Positions 17,016-25,200 of a stretch of DNA of 32,287 bases are shown in pieces; position 1 is the stretch's first letter, and every line of letters begins with the position of its first letter. Under the pieces are notes generated by a model. The model did no database searches. It was given only the letters and a program-made list of their open reading frames with translations, and had not been told where the DNA came from. The position numbers and the translations under genes were made by a program. Source of the stretch: an uncultured Lentisphaerota bacterium (GTDB taxonomy: Bacteria; Verrucomicrobiota; Kiritimatiellia; RFP12; UBA1067); contig ONRL01000027.1 of the NCBI GenBank assembly GCA_900320225.1, forward strand, positions 1 through 32,287. The letters run 5' to 3'.

Positions 17016-18835
17016 GTGTCGTCGTCCTCCGGAACCTCCTCGGGCACGTCCGGCTCCACGGCGAGGTAGCGCAGGACGAACGAGGCGATGGTGCTGAACG
17101 TGAGGCCGGCGCAGACGCCGCCCTGGTGGTTGAAGACCGGGACGCCGCGCGCCTCGGACGTGTCGCGCCGCCGGCAGGTGAAAGGCCGGTGGTAGGTGAC
17201 AAGGATCACGACCTTGGGCTTCGAGGCAGGGACGATGCCGATGAACGACGCGTTGAATTGGTCGTCGTAATACCCGCCGCCGGGCTTCGTGATCTGCGCG
17301 GTGCCCGTCTTGCCGGCCACGGTGTAGCCGGGCACGGCGGCACGGCGCGCCGTGCCGCCCTTCTTCGCCACGCCGAGCATCATCTCGCGCACCTTCCGCG
17401 CCGTGTCGGGCCGGATGGGATGCCCCAGCACCTGCCGTTCGTGCTGGTACACCACGGACGACACGTCGGAGGCGGGTTCGTCGTGCAGCACGACGCGCTC
17501 GACGAGATAGGGCTGCAGCAGCTCGCCGTCGTTCGCGATGCAGGCGTAGGCCGCGGCCAGCTGGATCGCCGTCACCGACACGCCCTGCCCGATGGGCGCG
17601 CGCGACTGCTTGAGCTTGTCCCACTTCTGCCAGGGCGGGAGCAGTCCCTTCTCCTCGCCCGGCAGCTCGATGCCCGTCTTGCGCCCGAAGCCGAAGTCCG
17701 ACATGTACGACCACAGACGCTTGGGGCCGAGATCGCATCCGAGCTTCCCGTAGACGACGTTGCAGGAGTGGACGAGCGCGTCGCGCACGGTCAGGAAGTC
17801 GTCCATCTTGTGCGAGTCGGTGGGCAGACGGTAGTAGCGCGGGTCCTTCCGGTCCGTGCTGATGACCGTGTCCGGCCCCACCAGGCCTTCGTTGAGCGCC
17901 GCGCAGGCCGTGATCGTCTTCATCACGCTGCCGGGGTCGTAGACCTGGGCGACGGCGTAGTTCTTGCGCAACGCGGCCGTGGAGTCGGTGAAACGGCTGG
18001 GGTCGTAGTCCGGCAGCGTCGCCATCGCGAGCACGGCCCCCGTCTTCACCTCGAGCACGATCGCCCACACGCGCTCGGCCTGGTGGTGGAGACGCCCTTC
18101 CATGAGGATCCGCTCGACCTCGTGCTGGATGTTGTGGTCGATCGTGAGGTACACGTCGTTGCCCGGACGGGCCTCCGTGTTGATCTCGCGCAGGATGCGG
18201 AGCTCGCGCCCGTGCGCGTCCTTCAGTCCGGTCACGCGCCCGGGCACGCCCTTGAGCTGCCGCTCGAAGCGCTGCTCGATCCCCGCGGCGCCGACGGCGT
18301 TCGTGACGTCTCGGCTCACGAAGCCGACGACCTGCGACAGGTTCCGCCCCTGCGGGTAGACGCGCACGATCTTCTCCGACACGCAAAGTTCGTGTATTTT
18401 GGAGAGCTTGGCGTGTACGGTTTCGTCCTCGTTGGTCGTCAGGAGCACGTACCGCCGCCGACGCCTCGCCCATTCCGCGTAGGCATCCATCACCTTTTCC
18501 TGCGGCAGGTGCAGCGACGTGGCAAGGTTGGTGATGTTCGCCCACCGGACGGCGGGAGCTACCGACCTTCCGGGATGGACGGGGTCCTCGTTGCCGGCCT
18601 TGGGATCAACCGCGTATTCCCAGACGACCTTCGTGCGGGCGTACGGCACGCCCGTCGAGGAGTAGATGCTCCCGCGCACGGCGATGGAGTTCCGGACGAG
18701 CTTGTAGGTGGGCTCCTTTTCGATTTCGACATAGCCAAGGTGCAACATGACCAGGCGCGCGGCCAAGCCGACAAGACCGACGCCCAGAAGGACGACCGGC
18801 AGCCAGAACCTGAACCTTTCGCCGTGCCAAGCCAT
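17012..18835 (-). CDS. ftsI: Division-specific peptidoglycan transpeptidase (PBP3/FtsI class B)
   Basis: The protein has 607 residues. A cytoplasmic N-terminus and one membrane helix (~11-33) are followed by a dimerisation/pedestal region (~45-230; IAVRGSIYSSTGVPYA, VVGFVSRD, GIEQRFERQLKG) and a penicillin-binding transpeptidase domain (~255-590). Active-site motifs are SVMK (Ser303, Lys306), SCN (357-359) and KTGT (509-512). It cross-links septal peptidoglycan in the periplasm. The C-terminus is acidic (PDVPEEVPEDDD) and has no PASTA domain. The start at 18835 has only a weak GGCGG upstream, 14 bases after the ftsL-like stop, so it may rely on coupling. The next gene, murE, overlaps its stop. 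Confidence 0.93.
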   Translation of the reverse strand: MAWHGERFRFWLPVVLLGVGLVGLAARLVMLHLGYVEIEKEPTYKLVRNSIAVRGSIYSSTGVPYARTKVVWEYAVDPKAGNEDPVHPGRSVAPAVRWANITNLATSLHLPQEKVMDAYAEWARRRRRYVLLTTNEDETVHAKLSKIHELCVSEKIVRVYPQGRNLSQVVGFVSRDVTNAVGAAGIEQRFERQLKGVPGRVTGLKDAHGRELRILREINTEARPGNDVYLTIDHNIQHEVERILMEGRLHHQAERVWAIVLEVKTGAVLAMATLPDYDPSRFTDSTAALRKNYAVAQVYDPGSVMKTITACAALNEGLVGPDTVISTDRKDPRYYRLPTDSHKMDDFLTVRDALVHSCNVVYGKLGCDLGPKRLWSYMSDFGFGRKTGIELPGEEKGLLPPWQKWDKLKQSRAPIGQGVSVTAIQLAAAYACIANDGELLQPYLVERVVLHDEPASDVSSVVYQHERQVLGHPIRPDTARKVREMMLGVAKKGGTARRAAVPGYTVAGKTGTAQITKPGGGYYDDQFNASFIGIVPASKPKVVILVTYHRPFTCRRRDTSEARGVPVFNHQGGVCAGLTFSTIASFVLRYLAVEPDVPEEVPEDDDT

Positions 18836-18849
18836 TCACGCGACCGCCG

Positions 18850-19287
18850 CTAGCGGATCTTCCGTCTTGTCGTTCCTTTCCGAGACTGCGCCGCAGGGGC
18901 GACCTGCGCCATGTTCGCCGTGGCCATGCGCTCCCGGGCGCGGACGACGGCGATCTGACCCGGCAGCGGACGCCCCGCCGCGTTCATGCGCACCACCTGG
19001 TCCGCACGCGGGATGTTCATCTCAAGACCGAAGCGCACGAGTTTCTCCTGCAGGCGGTCCACCGCCATCAGCTCGTTCCAGCGCGCCGCCACGCGCTCGG
19101 TTTCCTTCACCAACTGCTTGTAGGTCTTCTCGGCCTCCTGCAGTTCCTGCGCGACCGACGTGCACCGCATGCCCAGCACGCCGTAGCACATCGCCATGGC
19201 GAACCCCGTCACAAGCAGCGCCACGACACCCGCCGTGTTCACCGTGAAACGGGAGTGCTTGTTCACCTTCCTGTTTCTTCTCCTCAT
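18850..19287 (-). CDS. ftsL: FtsL-like bitopic division protein
   Basis: The protein has 145 residues. A basic N-terminus (MRRRNRKVNKHSRF) leads into one membrane helix (~18-40, TAGVVALLVTGFAMAMCYGVLG). A heptad-like coiled coil follows (~45-80, VAQELQEAEKTYKQLVKETE), then a basic tail. This is the layout of FtsL/FtsB family scaffold proteins that recruit FtsI and FtsW. Sequence identity to FtsL is low in general, so the call rests on size, topology and the position between rsmH and ftsI. The start ATG at 19287 overlaps the rsmH stop as ATGA, with GGATGG upstream; the open frame to 19413 is part of rsmH read in another frame. Confidence 0.75.
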   Translation of the reverse strand: MRRRNRKVNKHSRFTVNTAGVVALLVTGFAMAMCYGVLGMRCTSVAQELQEAEKTYKQLVKETERVAARWNELMAVDRLQEKLVRFGLEMNIPRADQVVRMNAAGRPLPGQIAVVRARERMATANMAQVAPAAQSRKGTTRRKIR

Positions 19288-20210
19288 GCCGCCATCCTTT
19301 CTACTGTTCGCAACTTGGCGCTGCGCGCCCGTGGGTTGACATCCGTTTCTTCTGCCGACGCGACCACCGCGCGGCGCGTGACTGGGCGGACCCGCGGGAG
19401 AAGCCCCTCCCACCGCTCCCCGCCCTGCTGGAGCGAAACCATCCGTCCGGCATGCGCGGCGAAGAACCGCTTCACGATCCGGTCCGTCAAGCTCTCGAAC
19501 GTGATCACCGCGAACCGACCGCCCGCCTTCAGGACGCCAAGGCCGCCGTCCAAGGCCCGCTCCAGCTCGCCGATCTCGTCGTTCACGGCCATGCGGAGCG
19601 CCTGGAACGTCCGCGTGGCCGGATGGTGCGGCCCGTGCCGCCCCACCGTTCTCTCGACCAGCTCCGCCAGCTGGCCCGTCGTCTCGATGGGACGCGCCGC
19701 ACGCGCCTGCACGATCGCGCGCGCGATGCGCCGCGCGTTCGGCTCCTCGCCAAGCGTCTGCAGAATGCCCGCCAGCTCCGCCTCCGTCCGCGTCGCCACG
19801 AGCGACGCCGCCGTCACATCCCGCGACCGATCCATCCGCATGTCAAGAGGCCCGTCCGCCCGGAAGCTGAACCCACGGCCGGGTTCATCCAGCTGAGGAC
19901 TCGACACGCCCAAATCAAGCAAAATCCCATCGACTTCTCCTATTCCTTTTTTCTGCACGATCTCCGCAAGCGACCCGTGGCACCCGTGCACCAGCACCAC
20001 GTTCGCGCCCGCCACGGACTCCAGCCGCGCGGCGCTCTCCGCCAGGGCCTGTTCGTCGCGGTCAATGCCCACGAGCGTCGTGCCGGCGCCGCCGCGCAGG
20101 AGAATCTCCCGCGCATGGCCGCCACGCCCCAGCGTTCCGTCCACGTACACGCCGCCCGGACGGATCGCCAGCGAATCAACCACCTCTCTGAGAAGAACCG
20201 GAATGTGCAT
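19284..20210 (-). CDS. rsmH: 16S rRNA m4C1402 methyltransferase RsmH (MraW)
   Basis: The protein has 308 residues, full length. The SAM-binding start is IRPGGVYVDGTLGRGGHA (~16-33). The characteristic second block is DGILLDLGVSSPQLDEPGRG followed by FSFRADGPLDMRMD. TRTFQALRMAVNDEIGELE and the C-terminal GGRFAVITFESLTDRIVKRFF are also diagnostic. It methylates N4 of C1402 in the ribosomal decoding centre. The start ATG at 20210 has GAGGGAG upstream, 14 bases after the mraZ stop. The order mraZ-rsmH-ftsL-ftsI-murE is the classic dcw order. Confidence 0.96.
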   Translation of the reverse strand: MHIPVLLREVVDSLAIRPGGVYVDGTLGRGGHAREILLRGGAGTTLVGIDRDEQALAESAARLESVAGANVVLVHGCHGSLAEIVQKKGIGEVDGILLDLGVSSPQLDEPGRGFSFRADGPLDMRMDRSRDVTAASLVATRTEAELAGILQTLGEEPNARRIARAIVQARAARPIETTGQLAELVERTVGRHGPHHPATRTFQALRMAVNDEIGELERALDGGLGVLKAGGRFAVITFESLTDRIVKRFFAAHAGRMVSLQQGGERWEGLLPRVRPVTRRAVVASAEETDVNPRARSAKLRTVERMAA

Positions 20211-20224
20211 GTTCCCATTCTCCC

Positions 20225-20707
20225 TCAGAAACGCAGCCGCTTCCGGGCGGCCCGCAGGTTTTCCGCATTCTCCGCCGAACGGCCAGGCGCGTTCTCGGGG
20301 GCCCAGAGACGAGCCATTCGAACGGCGCCCTTCATCACGACGGTACCCTTTAGGTTCGCATACTCCAGCAGCCTGTCGCAGATGCGGATGCGCCCCTGAA
20401 CGTCAAACTCGAGAAGTTCAGAGTCCTCGCCTACGCTTTCAAGCACGTCATTGTATTCATCGCCTGTCAGGGCTTCGTCCTGAATGCCCGCCAAACGCGA
20501 TTCAAACATGCCCTTCGGGATGAGCAGGAGACAGGGTTGCCCCTCCTCCTTCATCACGTAGACGTAGTCATCACCCAAAGCACGGCGCCAGACGCTTGGT
20601 ATCGTCAGACGCTTCTTCGGGTCAAGAGGACGCTCAAAGGTGTTCACCAGTGCGCTGGGGAGCACTATTGCCGTCTCTTGGACACTCTGTTTGCCTTCTA
20701 TTGACAT
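20225..20707 (-). CDS. mraZ: Transcriptional regulator MraZ
   Basis: The protein has 160 residues and carries two AbrB-like swapped-hairpin half-domains with DNA-contacting loops: LDPKKRLTIPSVWR (~28-41) and FDVQGRIRI (~99-107). MraZ forms a ring-shaped multimer and binds runs of TGGGN direct repeats with 10-bp spacing to control the dcw operon it begins. The N-terminus has about 18 residues more than usual ahead of the first loop. There is no Shine-Dalgarno before the ATG at 20707, so a later start such as the GTG codons near residues 15 and 21 is possible. Eight regularly spaced GTGGGG boxes lie 214-295 bases upstream and one box lies at 20732-20737. Confidence 0.93.
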   Translation of the reverse strand: MSIEGKQSVQETAIVLPSALVNTFERPLDPKKRLTIPSVWRRALGDDYVYVMKEEGQPCLLLIPKGMFESRLAGIQDEALTGDEYNDVLESVGEDSELLEFDVQGRIRICDRLLEYANLKGTVVMKGAVRMARLWAPENAPGRSAENAENLRAARKRLRF

Positions 20708-20718
20708 CGCTGGACATT

Positions 20719-20747
20719 AGTAAACACTATTCCCCACCGAAAGTCAA
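20719..20747 (-). promoter_or_regulatory. Candidate mraZ promoter with an embedded GTGGGG box
   Basis: TTGACT (20742-20747) is followed by 17 bases and TTTACT (20719-20724) on the minus strand. The -35 is good and the -10 is weak. The spacer contains a GTGGGG box (20732-20737), a position where bound MraZ would block RNA polymerase. The start of transcription would fall within a few bases of the mraZ ATG. Confidence 0.35.
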
Positions 20748-20920
20748 ACCCAATTTTATAATTTTTTTAAAAAAAATTTCTCCCCCATTGCCACCTGTGA
20801 TCGGAGAATTACGAGAAACCCTGAAAATAAGGGCGAAAACGCGCCTCAGGCGCTGAAAGAAGGCTTACCTGAAAGACAGCAGGGACTCGCCTCCCTCAGG
20901 AGACGGCAGCCCCGCGCGCG
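20748..20920. other. Non-coding spacer with AT-rich tract upstream of mraZ
   Basis: The interval between ilvC and mraZ (20708-21101) carries no convincing gene. This part holds an AT-only run of about 28 bases (20752-20779) with T- and A-tracts in a GC-rich genome, which could act as an UP element or bent DNA. An open frame of 63 codons across 20865-21056 is low-complexity Gly-rich and is not accepted as a gene. Confidence 0.5.
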
Positions 20921-21002
20921 CCCCACCCATCCCCACCAAGCCCCACTCTCGGCCCCACCCATCCCCACACCCGGCCCCACTCATCCCCACACTCGGCCCC
21001 AC
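20921..21002 (-). promoter_or_regulatory. Array of eight GTGGGG boxes, candidate MraZ operator
   Basis: On the minus strand GTGGGG occurs eight times; its plus-strand complement CCCCAC starts at 20921, 20931, 20941, 20953, 20963, 20975, 20985 and 20997. The steps are 10, 10, 12, 10, 12, 10 and 12 bp. The last part is a 22-bp tandem repeat (units at 20950, 20972 and 20994). The known MraZ site is TGGGN repeated every 10 bp, so the spacing and sense fit. G-quadruplex formation is another possible role. Confidence 0.5.
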
Positions 21003-21012
21003 CCATCTCCGC

Positions 21013-21063
21013 AAAAAAAGAAACCGCGCGGTGCCACCGGACAGTTCCGGATGCACCGCGCGG
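21013..21063 (-). terminator. Rho-independent terminator of ilvC
   Basis: An 11-bp perfect GC-rich stem (21053-21063 pairing with 21024-21034) encloses a smaller CCGGA/TCCGG hairpin. It is followed on the minus strand by TTTCTTTTTTT (21013-21023). It starts 38 bases after the ilvC stop. Confidence 0.9.
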
Positions 21064-21101
21064 GTTGTCCCTCGGCCGCGACCGAGGTCGTACGGGATTC
21101 C

Positions 21102-22214
21102 TTACTTCACGATCTTGCGGCCGCGCACGCCCGCCGCCGTCGCGGCGTTGGCCTTGGCCTTCTCATGCGGACGCAGCGAGCGCACGGCCGCGCCGGCCTG
21201 CCACATCTCGCCGTCGTGCATGGCCTGCAGCTTCGCCGCCATGAATTCCTTGTAGTCGGGACGGCCCGTGTCGCGAATGACTTCCTTCGCCTCCTTCATC
21301 GTCTTCACGCTCGCGTAGAGTTTCTTGAAGACGGGCTCCACGGCCTTGCGGAAAATCGGACGCCACTTGAGCGCGCCATGCTGGGCCGTCTGCGAGCAGT
21401 TGGAGTACATCCAGTCCATGCCGTTCTCGTCCACGAGGCGGATGAGGCTCTGCGTGAGCTCCTCGCACGTCTCGTTGAACGCCTCGCTCGGGCTGTGGCC
21501 GTTCGCGCGGAGGGTGTAGAACTGCGCTTCCATCACGCCACAGAGCGCACCCATGAGGATGCCGCGTTCGCCCACGAGGTCGCTCGTGACCTCACGTTCG
21601 AACGTGGTGGGGAAGAGATAGCCGGAACCCACCGCGATGCCGATCGCGATCGTGAGCTCGCGCGTCTTCGCCTCGTCGGCGCCGTTCGGCTCGTAGGCGT
21701 AGGAGCTGTTGATGCCCGCGCCGGAGAGGAAGTTGCGACGCACGGACGTTCCCGAACCCTTCGGGGCGACCATGACGAGCATCACGCCCTTCTGCGGCTT
21801 GATGCCCGTGAGCTTGTTGTAGACGTAGCCGAAGCCGTGCGAGAAATAGAGCGCCTTGCCGGGCGTGACGTACTTCTCGATCGACTTCCAGATCACGGGC
21901 TGCGAGGCGTCGGACGTGAGCATCATGATCACGTCGCCCTTCTCCGCGGCCTCCTCAACCGAGAACAACGTTTTGCCGGGCACCCAGCCGTCCTTGATGG
22001 CGCGCTTCCAGCTTGAGTTGGGCTTCGTGGATTTGCGCTGCCCGACGATCACGTTGATGCCGTTGTCGCGCATGTTGAGGGCCTGTCCCGGACCCTGGAT
22101 GCCGTAGCCCAGCACCGCGATCGTCTTGCCCTTGAGGACCTTCTGGGCCTTCTTGAGCGGAAATTCCTTACGCGTCACGATCTTCTCGACGACGCCGCCG
22201 AAGTTGATGTCCAT
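21102..22214 (-). CDS. ilvC: Ketol-acid reductoisomerase IlvC
   Basis: The protein has 370 residues. It converts acetolactate or acetohydroxybutyrate to the dihydroxy acid with NADPH and Mg in branched-chain amino acid synthesis. The nucleotide fold is AVLGYGIQGPGQALNMRDNG with VGQRKST after it, where the Arg and Ser/Thr favour NADPH. The Mg-binding domain includes FEREVTSDLVGERGILMGAL and GHSPSEAFNETCEELTQS. Length and motifs such as SHGFGYVYNK and DWMYSNCSQTAQHGALKW look like the Bacteroidetes-type enzyme and not the ~330-residue class of E. coli-distant bacteria; a possible sign of transfer or of shared ancestry. The start ATG at 22214 has AAGGAG upstream. No ilvB, ilvN or ilvD is adjacent. 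It has its own promoter and terminator. Confidence 0.96.
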   Translation of the reverse strand: MDINFGGVVEKIVTRKEFPLKKAQKVLKGKTIAVLGYGIQGPGQALNMRDNGINVIVGQRKSTKPNSSWKRAIKDGWVPGKTLFSVEEAAEKGDVIMMLTSDASQPVIWKSIEKYVTPGKALYFSHGFGYVYNKLTGIKPQKGVMLVMVAPKGSGTSVRRNFLSGAGINSSYAYEPNGADEAKTRELTIAIGIAVGSGYLFPTTFEREVTSDLVGERGILMGALCGVMEAQFYTLRANGHSPSEAFNETCEELTQSLIRLVDENGMDWMYSNCSQTAQHGALKWRPIFRKAVEPVFKKLYASVKTMKEAKEVIRDTGRPDYKEFMAAKLQAMHDGEMWQAGAAVRSLRPHEKAKANAATAAGVRGRKIVK

Positions 22215-22259
22215 CTTTCTTTACTCCTTTTTTTCTCCGCTGAGGCGGAATTGCGAGAT

Positions 22260-22288
22260 AGTATAGCACAACGCGGAAAAGATGTACA
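22260..22288 (-). promoter_or_regulatory. Promoter of ilvC
   Basis: TGTACA (22283-22288), a 17-base spacer and TATACT (22260-22265) on the minus strand lie 45 bases before the ATG. The short leader carries a small hairpin TCCGC-CTCA-GCGGA (22236-22249) just before the Shine-Dalgarno. Confidence 0.55.
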
Positions 22289-22290
22289 CG

Positions 22291-25200
22291 CTAAAGTGCC
22301 CTTTGTACGCAACGCGTGCGCCAGTAGGCGGCCCACAGGAGCGAGGGGCGTCCCGCGACGGCCTCGTCGAACAACTTCGCCGCCTCGTCTAGCTTCCCCG
22401 CGTGGAACGCCTTCAGCCCGCGCAGGTACTTCGCCTGGCAACGGTTCGCGCGCTCGGCCTCCTTCTGCGAGGTCCCCGCGAAGAACTTGCGGCTCGCATG
22501 GAGCTCCTTCGGAAACGGCTTCTCCAGCCGCGCGATCTCGCCGTCCAGCGCAGTGAGCTCAGCCTTCACCGCCGCCGCGTCGGGCGCGCGGCCCTCCGCC
22601 TTGGCGAGGCGCACGAGCGCCTCGGCGCGGTAGAAGTTCATCTCACCGGGAAGGTTCCAGCCCGCGCACGCGGCTTTCAGCGCTGCGCGCGCCCCCGGCG
22701 CGTCTCCCTGCGCCTCGCAACACTCGGCGAGGAAGATGTTGGCCTGCGGCGCCACGCCGGCGGACGCCCCCGGCGCGCACTGGAGATTCTCGGGATACTC
22801 GAGCGCACGGCGGAAGAACGCCGCCGCCCCTTTGTTGTCGCCGCGCGCGCGGGCTTCAAGTCCGCAACCGAGCGTCGCGTCGGTGAAGTAGGAGAGCAGC
22901 GAGCGTCCGCCCTCCCACACGTGGAACGTGCGCGAGGTGAGGATTGCGAGCGCCTTGTCGAACTGGCGCGTCTCGTTGTAGAGTCCCGCGAGGCGCAGCA
23001 GCACCGGGTCATACTTCTCCACCACGGAACGACGCGCCTCGAGATACGCGAGACGCTTCTCGGCGGGCATCTTCAGCTTTTGCGCAAGCTCGTCGACCTC
23101 CAGCAGCACGTGCGCGTTGCCGGGATCCGCCTCCATCGCGCGCAGGTAGAACCCGTACGCCTCCTCGTTCGGTACGCCCGACGGCACGCCCGTGTTGGTG
23201 AAGTACGTGCCGGGATGCGCGAGCGCGAAGCCGAGGCACCGCAGCGCGAGCGCGTGGTCGCCCTTCTTCGCCACGCACGCGCGCCACGCCGCGATCGCGT
23301 CGTCCTTGCGGTCGCGGAACCAGAGGATTTCCCCGAGGTAGTAGTGCGTGTTCGCCGCGGGAGGGACGCGCTCCTGCGCGTCCGCCCCACCCTTCGCCGC
23401 CGCCGCGAGCGCCGCGTATTCCTCGGGACGGCTCGGGAAGCAGTAGTCGCCCGGTTCGGCGGCGGCCTTCTGCCACGCCTTCATGGCCTCGTCGCCGTGG
23501 CCCATCTGCTGAAGCGCCCACCCGCGCATGTACGCGAACATCGGGCTGCGCAGCGACGCGCACGCGGCCACCGCCTCGCGCACGCCGAGAAGATCGCCTG
23601 CGCCGCACGCGACCGGCTTTTCGCGCGCCGCGAGCGCCTCGGCGGCCTCGCAGAGCGCCACCACCTCGTCCCACGCGCCGAGTCCCGCGTAGTCGCAGAG
23701 CGTCTCCATGAGCTGCGCCGCGCGCAGGCCGCGGTCCTTCAGCTCGCTCTGCACGATCTTCTCCGCCGGCGCGCCACTGAGGAACCCGCGTTCGGCGAGG
23801 CCCCAGTTTTCGAGCGGATCGCATGCGACGGCCGCCGCGAGTTCGCGCTTCGCCGCGGGCGCCTGGCCACGACGGCGCAGGATGAACGCCTTAATCACGT
23901 GCAACTTCGCCTCGCGCGCGCCGCGATCAAGCGACTCGTCGATGAGCGTCTCCGCCTCGTCCCACGCGCCGCGCAGGCACGCGAGACGCGCCAGCTCCAC
24001 GTACGCCTCGCGCGCGTGCGTGGCGCGCCACGTCACGCGCCACAGGAGATCCTCGGCCTCCTTGAACTTCCTCTGCTCGCGGCAGGCGAGCGCAAGCATG
24101 TACTCCGGCTCCACGTCCTTCGCGCGCGTGTAGTTGCGATTCACGCGGTCCGCCGCCGCGCGGAAGAACTTCTCGGCGTCGGCCCAGCGCAGCTCGCGCA
24201 TCGCGTGGTAGCCAAGCTGCAGGTTCGCGGCGGAGTGTCCAGGGTCGATCTCGCACGCGCGCCGGTAGTAGGGCATCGGGTCGATGAGGCCGTTCTTGAA
24301 CTGGTCGAGGCGCAGGCCCGTGAGGTACGCCACCTCTGCGCTCGCGATCTTCTCGGGCTGCTGCGGGTTCGCCACCTTCTCGGGCAGCGGGTCGTGCGGA
24401 TCCTCGGGCACGGGCGTGTAGGAGAGGAACACCTTGCCGTTTGCATCTGTGATTTCGGCGGTGAATTGCTGATCCTTCGCCACGGCGTCCACCTTCACCG
24501 TCTTGCACCACGGCGCGTTCGGCCCGATGGCGATGTTGCCTTCGGTGAAGACAACATGGGAGGGACGCGCTCCTGCGCGTCCGCCACGGTCGCGCGGGAG
24601 CGCGACCCTCCCGCCGTTGTCGCCGCAACTCACCTTCACCGTGCAGCCCTTCAGCTCGCGTGTGGAGTGGAAGCCCACGAGCAGCTTGTCCTTCGCCTGG
24701 CGCTCCACGTTCACCGCGCCGTCGAGCGTGGCGTTCTTCACACCGCCGATGCCCTTCACGGGATACCAGAACTGCGACACGCGCCGCGTCTCGTACGGGG
24801 CGATCCAGGAGTAGTCGGGCTGGTTGTCGCTCCAGCAGCCGACCATCAGCTCAAGGTACGGGCCGTCCGTGTCGGTGAGCACCTTGGAGTCCCACAGCTT
24901 GCCGGCCGGGAAGTTGCCCCAGAGGAAGAACTTCTTGCCGATCGTGACGTGGCGGTTGGAGGTGTGGACGGTTCCCGCGTTCTTACCGTGGTCATAGCCG
25001 GCGAGCCAGTCGTTGTCGGGATCCCACGCGAAGATCGAGCGCGAACGGTGTACGAAGTTCTTCCACCACGAGAGGTCGGCGTCCATGCGCTCCTTCTCGC
25101 CGGGATGACCCGAGGCGCCGACGCTGCCGATGGGGAAGCTCGTCCAGGACGCCTTGTGGTGGTCGTAGCCGAGGTGGCACGCGGGCGGGAAGATCACCTG

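Noticed and set aside
17336-17359. A perfect 24-bp palindrome inside ftsI
   Set aside because: It encodes GGTARRAAVPGY, a segment that is conserved in FtsI proteins just before KTGT, so it arises from codon choice in GC-rich DNA and is not an inserted element.
18850-19413. A longer start for the FtsL-like protein at 19413
   Set aside because: The extra 42 residues are the rsmH 3' end read in another frame; the ATGA overlap at 19287 with an upstream GGATGG is the better start.
20916-21015. The 22-bp repeats as a CRISPR array
   Set aside because: The units are adjacent with no unique spacers of normal length, and no cas gene is near.
20865-21056. A 63-codon minus-strand open frame between ilvC and mraZ
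   Set aside because: It covers the terminator stem and the GTGGGG array, is Gly/Trp low-complexity and has no ribosome-binding site.
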